From: Verrucomicrobiales bacterium
GTDB lineage: Bacteria; Verrucomicrobiota; Verrucomicrobiia; Verrucomicrobiales; DEV007
DNA length: 57,586 nt
Direction of reading: 5' to 3'
Assembly (NCBI GenBank): GCA_016795505.1
Contig: JAEUHH010000046.1
Coordinates: forward strand, 1 to 57,586
Numbering within the stretch: position 1 is the first letter of the stretch; each line of letters starts with the position of its first letter. Shown one piece after another: positions 54,316 through 57,586 of this stretch. The notes below the pieces were generated by a model. The model was not told where the DNA came from. It ran no database searches and saw nothing but the letters and a program-made list of their open reading frames with translations. Position numbers and translations under genes: made by a program.

Positions 54316-55725
54316 ATGTCCATCTCCCGCCGATCCTTCCTCGTGGCCTCCTCAGCCGGCTGGGCCGGTTATCGCTTTGGCCGCGGACTCGCCAGCGCCG
54401 CCCCCGCCGGATTGTCCACCGACCATCCCGCCGCTCCGGCCAAGTCCACCATCCTGTTCTTCCTCTGCGGCGGCGCCTCCCACGTCGACACGTGGGACAT
54501 GAAGCCCGACGCGCCCACTGCCTACCGCACCCCCTTCCGCCCCATCGCCACCAGTGCCGATGGCATCCAGCTCTGCGAGCACCTGCCCCTCACCGCCAAA
54601 GTCGCCCATCATCTCGCCATCGTGCGATCCGTGTCCGATTTCGGCCGCGCCACCGGCGACCACCATGCCGGCTACTACTACAACCTCACCGGCCACGCCC
54701 CCGACCAGACCTTTCGCACCCAGGGCAACGACCGCCGGCCCCAGCCCACCGACTGGCCCTTCATGGGCAGCGTCGTCGGCTCCCGCCGCCCCGCCCATCC
54801 CACCCTGCCGCAGATCATCACCCTGCCCCACAAGCCCAGCAAACTCCCCTACACCCGGCCCGGACAGTTCGCTGGAAAACTCGGCCTCGACCACGATCCC
54901 TTCTACCTCGACGGCGACCCGGAAAAGCCCACCCAGTTCCGTGCCCCCTCCCTGACCCTCTCGCCCGGCGATGGCAAAGTGCGCCTCGACGAGCGCCGCG
55001 CCCTGCTCGCCACCCTCGACGACGCCCGCCGCGAGTTCGAGCGGAATGCCGCCATGGCCCAGTACGACACCCAGCAGCAGAAAGCCTTTTCCCTGCTCGC
55101 CTCGGCCGGCACCGCCAGCGCCTTCGACCTGTCAGACGAGCCCCTCGCCCTCCGCGAGCGCTACGGCCAGACCATCAATGGCATGAGCCTCCTCATGGCC
55201 CGCCGCCTCGTGGAAGCCCGCGTCCCCTTCATCACCGTCTTTTGGAAGGAAGACCCCGCCCTGCATGCCAAGTGCAAGAGCGCCGGCGGCTGGGACACCC
55301 ACGGCAACAATTTCGCCTGCCTGCGCGATGACCTGCTGCCCGAGTTCGACCGAGGTTACTCCGCCCTCATCAGCGACCTTGCCGACCGCGGACTCCTCGA
55401 CGACACCCTCGTCCTCGTCTCCAGCGAGATGGGCCGCAAGCCCCTCATCGGCGATCCCCGGTCCGGCGGAGTCGAGGGCGCCGGGCGCGACCACTGGACC
55501 GCCTGCATGAGCGTGCTCCTCGCCGGTGGCGGCATCCGCGGCGGCCAGACCTACGGCCGCACCGACCGCTTCGGCGAATACCCCGACGAGAAAGCCCTCA
55601 GCCCCGCCGACATCACCCGCACCGTTTACCACGCCATGGGCATCGACCACCTCTCCGCCATCGATCGCGAAGGCCGCCCCTTCAATCTGCTCGATGAAGG
55701 AAGGCCGTTGGTGGAACTGTTCTGA
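54316..55725 (+). CDS. DUF1501 family protein, Tat-exported
   Basis: A 469-residue protein of the DUF1501 family, abundant in Planctomycetes and Verrucomicrobia. The twin-arginine signal is SRRSFLVASSAGWAGY. The family core shows LFFLCGGASHVDTWDMKP, GDHHAGYYYNLTGHAP, WDTHGNNF and VSSEMGRKP, a sulfatase/phosphatase-like alkaline phosphatase superfamily fold. It is often paired with a PSCyt1/PSD1 (DUF1549/1553) gene; none adjoins it here. The function is unknown, with roles in polysaccharide breakdown suggested from context elsewhere. Confidence 0.9.
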   Translation: MSISRRSFLVASSAGWAGYRFGRGLASAAPAGLSTDHPAAPAKSTILFFLCGGASHVDTWDMKPDAPTAYRTPFRPIATSADGIQLCEHLPLTAKVAHHLAIVRSVSDFGRATGDHHAGYYYNLTGHAPDQTFRTQGNDRRPQPTDWPFMGSVVGSRRPAHPTLPQIITLPHKPSKLPYTRPGQFAGKLGLDHDPFYLDGDPEKPTQFRAPSLTLSPGDGKVRLDERRALLATLDDARREFERNAAMAQYDTQQQKAFSLLASAGTASAFDLSDEPLALRERYGQTINGMSLLMARRLVEARVPFITVFWKEDPALHAKCKSAGGWDTHGNNFACLRDDLLPEFDRGYSALISDLADRGLLDDTLVLVSSEMGRKPLIGDPRSGGVEGAGRDHWTACMSVLLAGGGIRGGQTYGRTDRFGEYPDEKALSPADITRTVYHAMGIDHLSAIDREGRPFNLLDEGRPLVELF

Positions 55726-56147
55726 GCGCTCAAGGTTGAAACCTCAATATCGAGCCATTTGCCAGGAAGAGCTGCCGAAAAGAGCAAGCCGGACGCTTCC
55801 CAGCCAGGGCACGAAAGAAGGAGCGCATGGGGAGCGGTGGAAGATGAGAGCCACCTTGGCCGAAGGAACCCAAAATAATCAGAAACGGTCAATGCCAGGG
55901 ACCGTAGATGAGAGAAAAGGGTGAGTTTCGTGAATAAGCCGGCCTGGACAGCCGATGGGACAGGGAGCAATGCCAGCCTTCGGCTTCCTTGGCACATGGA
56001 CCACTCGCACCATAGACCTCCCATCGCCCGCATGATGGAAAATGCCCCCTGCACCGTCTGATATCCCGAGGCACAGTGTTCCGGCACGGAAAATGCCTGA
56101 CAGGCCGCCACTGTCGCCTGCCACCCCCCTGCTCCACCCTTCACTTG
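55726..56147. other. Intergenic region without a supported feature
   Basis: The 420-base gap has balanced composition, less GC-rich than its neighbours. Open frames on the minus strand show no motif and overlap DUF1501. I see no repeat, terminator or RNA. Confidence 0.5.
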
Positions 56148-56876
56148 ATGCGCCTCCTGTTCGTCGCCGACCTCCACTATTCGCTAAAGCAGTATGACTG
56201 GCTGCTCGGCGAGGCCGATCGCTACGATCTGGTCGCCATCGGCGGCGACTTGCTGGATCTGTCGCTCACGCTCGACTCCGACGTACAGATCGCCATCGTG
56301 GAGAGATACCTGAGCCTGATCTCGGCCAAGGCCACCCTGGTGGTCAGTTCGGGCAATCACGACGGCGACAGCCGCAACGCCGCCGACGAGTCCGTGGCGG
56401 CCTGGGTGCGGGAGGCGCGGCACGACCGGCTCCACACCGATGGCGAGGGCTTCGACTGCGGCCCCGACACCCGCATCACCGTCTGCCCGTGGTGGGACGG
56501 CGATCACAGCCGGGGCGAGGTCGCGAACCTGCTGGCTGCCGAATCCGCCCGACGCCGGGATCGCTGGATCTGGATCTACCACGCCCCACCCGAGGGCGCA
56601 CGGACCAGTTGGGCCGGTCGGCGCCACATCGGCGACGAGTCGCTGGCCGGCTGGATCGCGCAATACGGCCCGGACCTGGTTTTCAGCGGTCACATTCACA
56701 ATTCCCCCTTTTACGAGGAAGGTTCGTGGATCGACCGGATCGGAAACACCTGGGTCTTCAACCCCGGCCGCCAGACCGGCCCCGAGCCGACCACCATCGT
56801 CCTGGATTTGGAGACGATGACGGCCGAATGGCGCTCCATCGAGGGCCGGGACCGGCGCGACCTACGGATCGCCTAA
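56148..56876 (+). CDS. Calcineurin-like metallophosphoesterase
   Basis: A 242-residue phosphoesterase with the five motifs of the fold: VADLHY (DxH), GGDLLD (GDxxD), SGNHDGD (GNHD), the IYHAPP histidine and GHIHNSP (GHxH). Two metals sit between these residues and cleave phosphomonoester or diester bonds; cyclic-nucleotide phosphodiesterase is one possibility in a region with a cyclase and a cNMP-binding protein, but this is speculation. ATG 56148 is preferred; the frame is open to 56076. Its last bases overlap the convergent gene's stop by 15 bases. Confidence 0.85.
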   Translation: MRLLFVADLHYSLKQYDWLLGEADRYDLVAIGGDLLDLSLTLDSDVQIAIVERYLSLISAKATLVVSSGNHDGDSRNAADESVAAWVREARHDRLHTDGEGFDCGPDTRITVCPWWDGDHSRGEVANLLAAESARRRDRWIWIYHAPPEGARTSWAGRRHIGDESLAGWIAQYGPDLVFSGHIHNSPFYEEGSWIDRIGNTWVFNPGRQTGPEPTTIVLDLETMTAEWRSIEGRDRRDLRIA

Positions 56877-57341
56877 AGTCCGAGCCGGCGGCCGGACCCG
56901 CTCGCGCGGATGGCGGTGCATGAGCAGATCGATCATCCCATCCACCATGCCGAGATGGTCGTGACCGGCGAATTGCTGTTTCAGATCGACGAGATAGCGG
57001 TTCACCCCGTCCAGCCGCCGGGCCAGGAGCCGGCACAGATGCAGACAGAGCGCCGGCTGGGCTTCCAAAAATCCCACCGGATCGTCCACCACCCGAAAGT
57101 CGCAGGGCTGGATGGCGCGCACCTCCGCGGTGTGCGGCACCCCCAGCAGAGCCGACAAATCGCCGAACACCGCCCCCGGCTCATTCGTGCGCGTCACCGC
57201 CACGCCGTCCTTGGTCACCTCCACCGCCCCGGACACGAGGAAATAGAGTAGTCCGGTGCAACCGCCCTCCTCCAGGACGACCTCGCCGGCGTCGAAGTGA
57301 CGCAGCGGCTGTTGCTGGAGGGATTCAAGCCATTCACTCAT
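56862..57341 (-). CDS. Stand-alone cyclic-nucleotide-binding-domain protein
   Basis: A 159-residue protein that is almost all one CRP-type cNMP-binding beta-roll (about 5-120): GEVVLEEGGCTGLLYFLVSGAVEV, then GAVFGDLSALLGVPHTAEVRA at the phosphate-binding cassette. The canonical GE is GD, and the invariant Arg of the R(S/T)A motif is His (HTA), so cAMP binding is doubtful. The C-terminal helices do not form a recognisable DNA-binding HTH. ATG 57341 fits the domain start; the frame continues upstream to 57416. It might bind another ligand or act as a regulatory subunit. Confidence 0.82.
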   Translation of the reverse strand: MSEWLESLQQQPLRHFDAGEVVLEEGGCTGLLYFLVSGAVEVTKDGVAVTRTNEPGAVFGDLSALLGVPHTAEVRAIQPCDFRVVDDPVGFLEAQPALCLHLCRLLARRLDGVNRYLVDLKQQFAGHDHLGMVDGMIDLLMHRHPRERVRPPARTLGDP

Positions 57342-57420
57342 CGGGTGGTGCCACTGTGGCAGTTCATGGCGTAGGGGAAAGCAAAATTGGTGCCCAGGAG
57401 GCAGTCCATTCGGCACCGGC

Positions 57421-57448
57421 TTTCCGATGCAACCGGGTCTGATCGGAA
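57421..57448. repeat. Dispersed palindrome, single half copy
   Basis: TTTCCGATGCAACCGGGTCT and GATCGGAA form one compact unit with TTCCGAT/ATCGGAA ends. It lies upstream of the cNMP-binding gene. Confidence 0.8.
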
Positions 57449-57502
57449 TGCCACGGGATTAAGACGGCTCTTCGGTCCAAACGGGTGTTTCGAGCGAAAT
57501 AG

Positions 57503-57562
57503 ATGCCGCAGGCATCACAGCTATTAGCCGGTGGTTGAGGAGCGTAGCGACGACACCACCGG
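57503..57562. repeat. Hairpin pair ATGCCGCAGGCAT and CCGGTGGT/ACCACCGG
   Basis: ATGCC-GCA-GGCAT (57503-57515) is followed by CACAGCTATTAG and then eight-base arms CCGGTGGT and ACCACCGG around a 19-base centre with GGAGCGTAGCGACGA. The layout resembles the other composite hairpins in this window. Confidence 0.75.
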
Positions 57563-57586
57563 ATCAAATGGAAAAGAAACCGAGCA

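Overview
The window is a GC-rich bacterial chromosome segment with dense genes on both strands. The mix points to the Planctomycetota-Verrucomicrobiota-Chlamydiota group, most likely Verrucomicrobiota. Pointers are a DUF1501 Tat-exported protein, a HisA of the eukaryotic-like type, TIM-barrel 'xylose isomerase-like' sugar genes, an FGE-type gene, class III cyclase and Ser/Thr kinase signalling, many intergenic hairpin repeats, and C-rich leaders with almost no Shine-Dalgarno sequences. This is an inference; no rRNA or tRNA gene was recognised.

Layout. 1-2450 is an accessory stretch of small genes (HNH-like, GNAT acetyltransferase, short conserved protein, truncated RelB/DinJ antitoxin) with an imperfect palindrome shaped like an integron attC site. 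2550-4927 (minus) holds an ABC-2 exporter and an AIM24 protein. 5132-9076 holds sugar-type enzymes (two TIM-barrel isomerase-like proteins, SDR, SIS). 9198-14562 is an osmoregulated glucan block: opgG, an undescribed one-TM protein, opgH, then a GNAT protein. 14563-16266 is a 1.7-kb non-coding repeat field. 16267-20114 has an MFS carrier, a sodium:solute symporter with a two-TM companion, and a small membrane protein.

20564-27952 is housekeeping: holB and tmk (minus), hisI, parA without parB, secA and a 2-hydroxyacid dehydrogenase. 28025-33898 is a complete RND tripartite efflux operon. 33997-35127 is an FGE-like gene cut by one in-frame TAG. Then come hisA, an M16 peptidase, an SGNH hydrolase, a rhomboid protease, a second hairpin-repeat field (41313-41995), a double alpha/beta hydrolase, SppA, a CPBP protease, thiL and tsaE.

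48464-54052 is the most interesting coding block: an FHA-GAF-class III nucleotide cyclase, a transmembrane Ser/Thr kinase with TPR-like repeats and a secreted papain-like protein lie head to tail, possibly a signalling module. The window ends with a DUF1501 protein, a metallophosphoesterase and a stand-alone cyclic-nucleotide-binding-domain protein.

Between genes lie several repeat families. The main ones are (i) a dispersed palindrome built on CCGATGCAAC-CGGGT-TGATCGG, seen about seven times, one copy supplying the stop codon of tsaE and another sitting at the start of the efflux adaptor; (ii) composite hairpins whose stems change in a compensatory way while loops and linkers stay constant; and (iii) a 21-bp tandem array of about 20 units.
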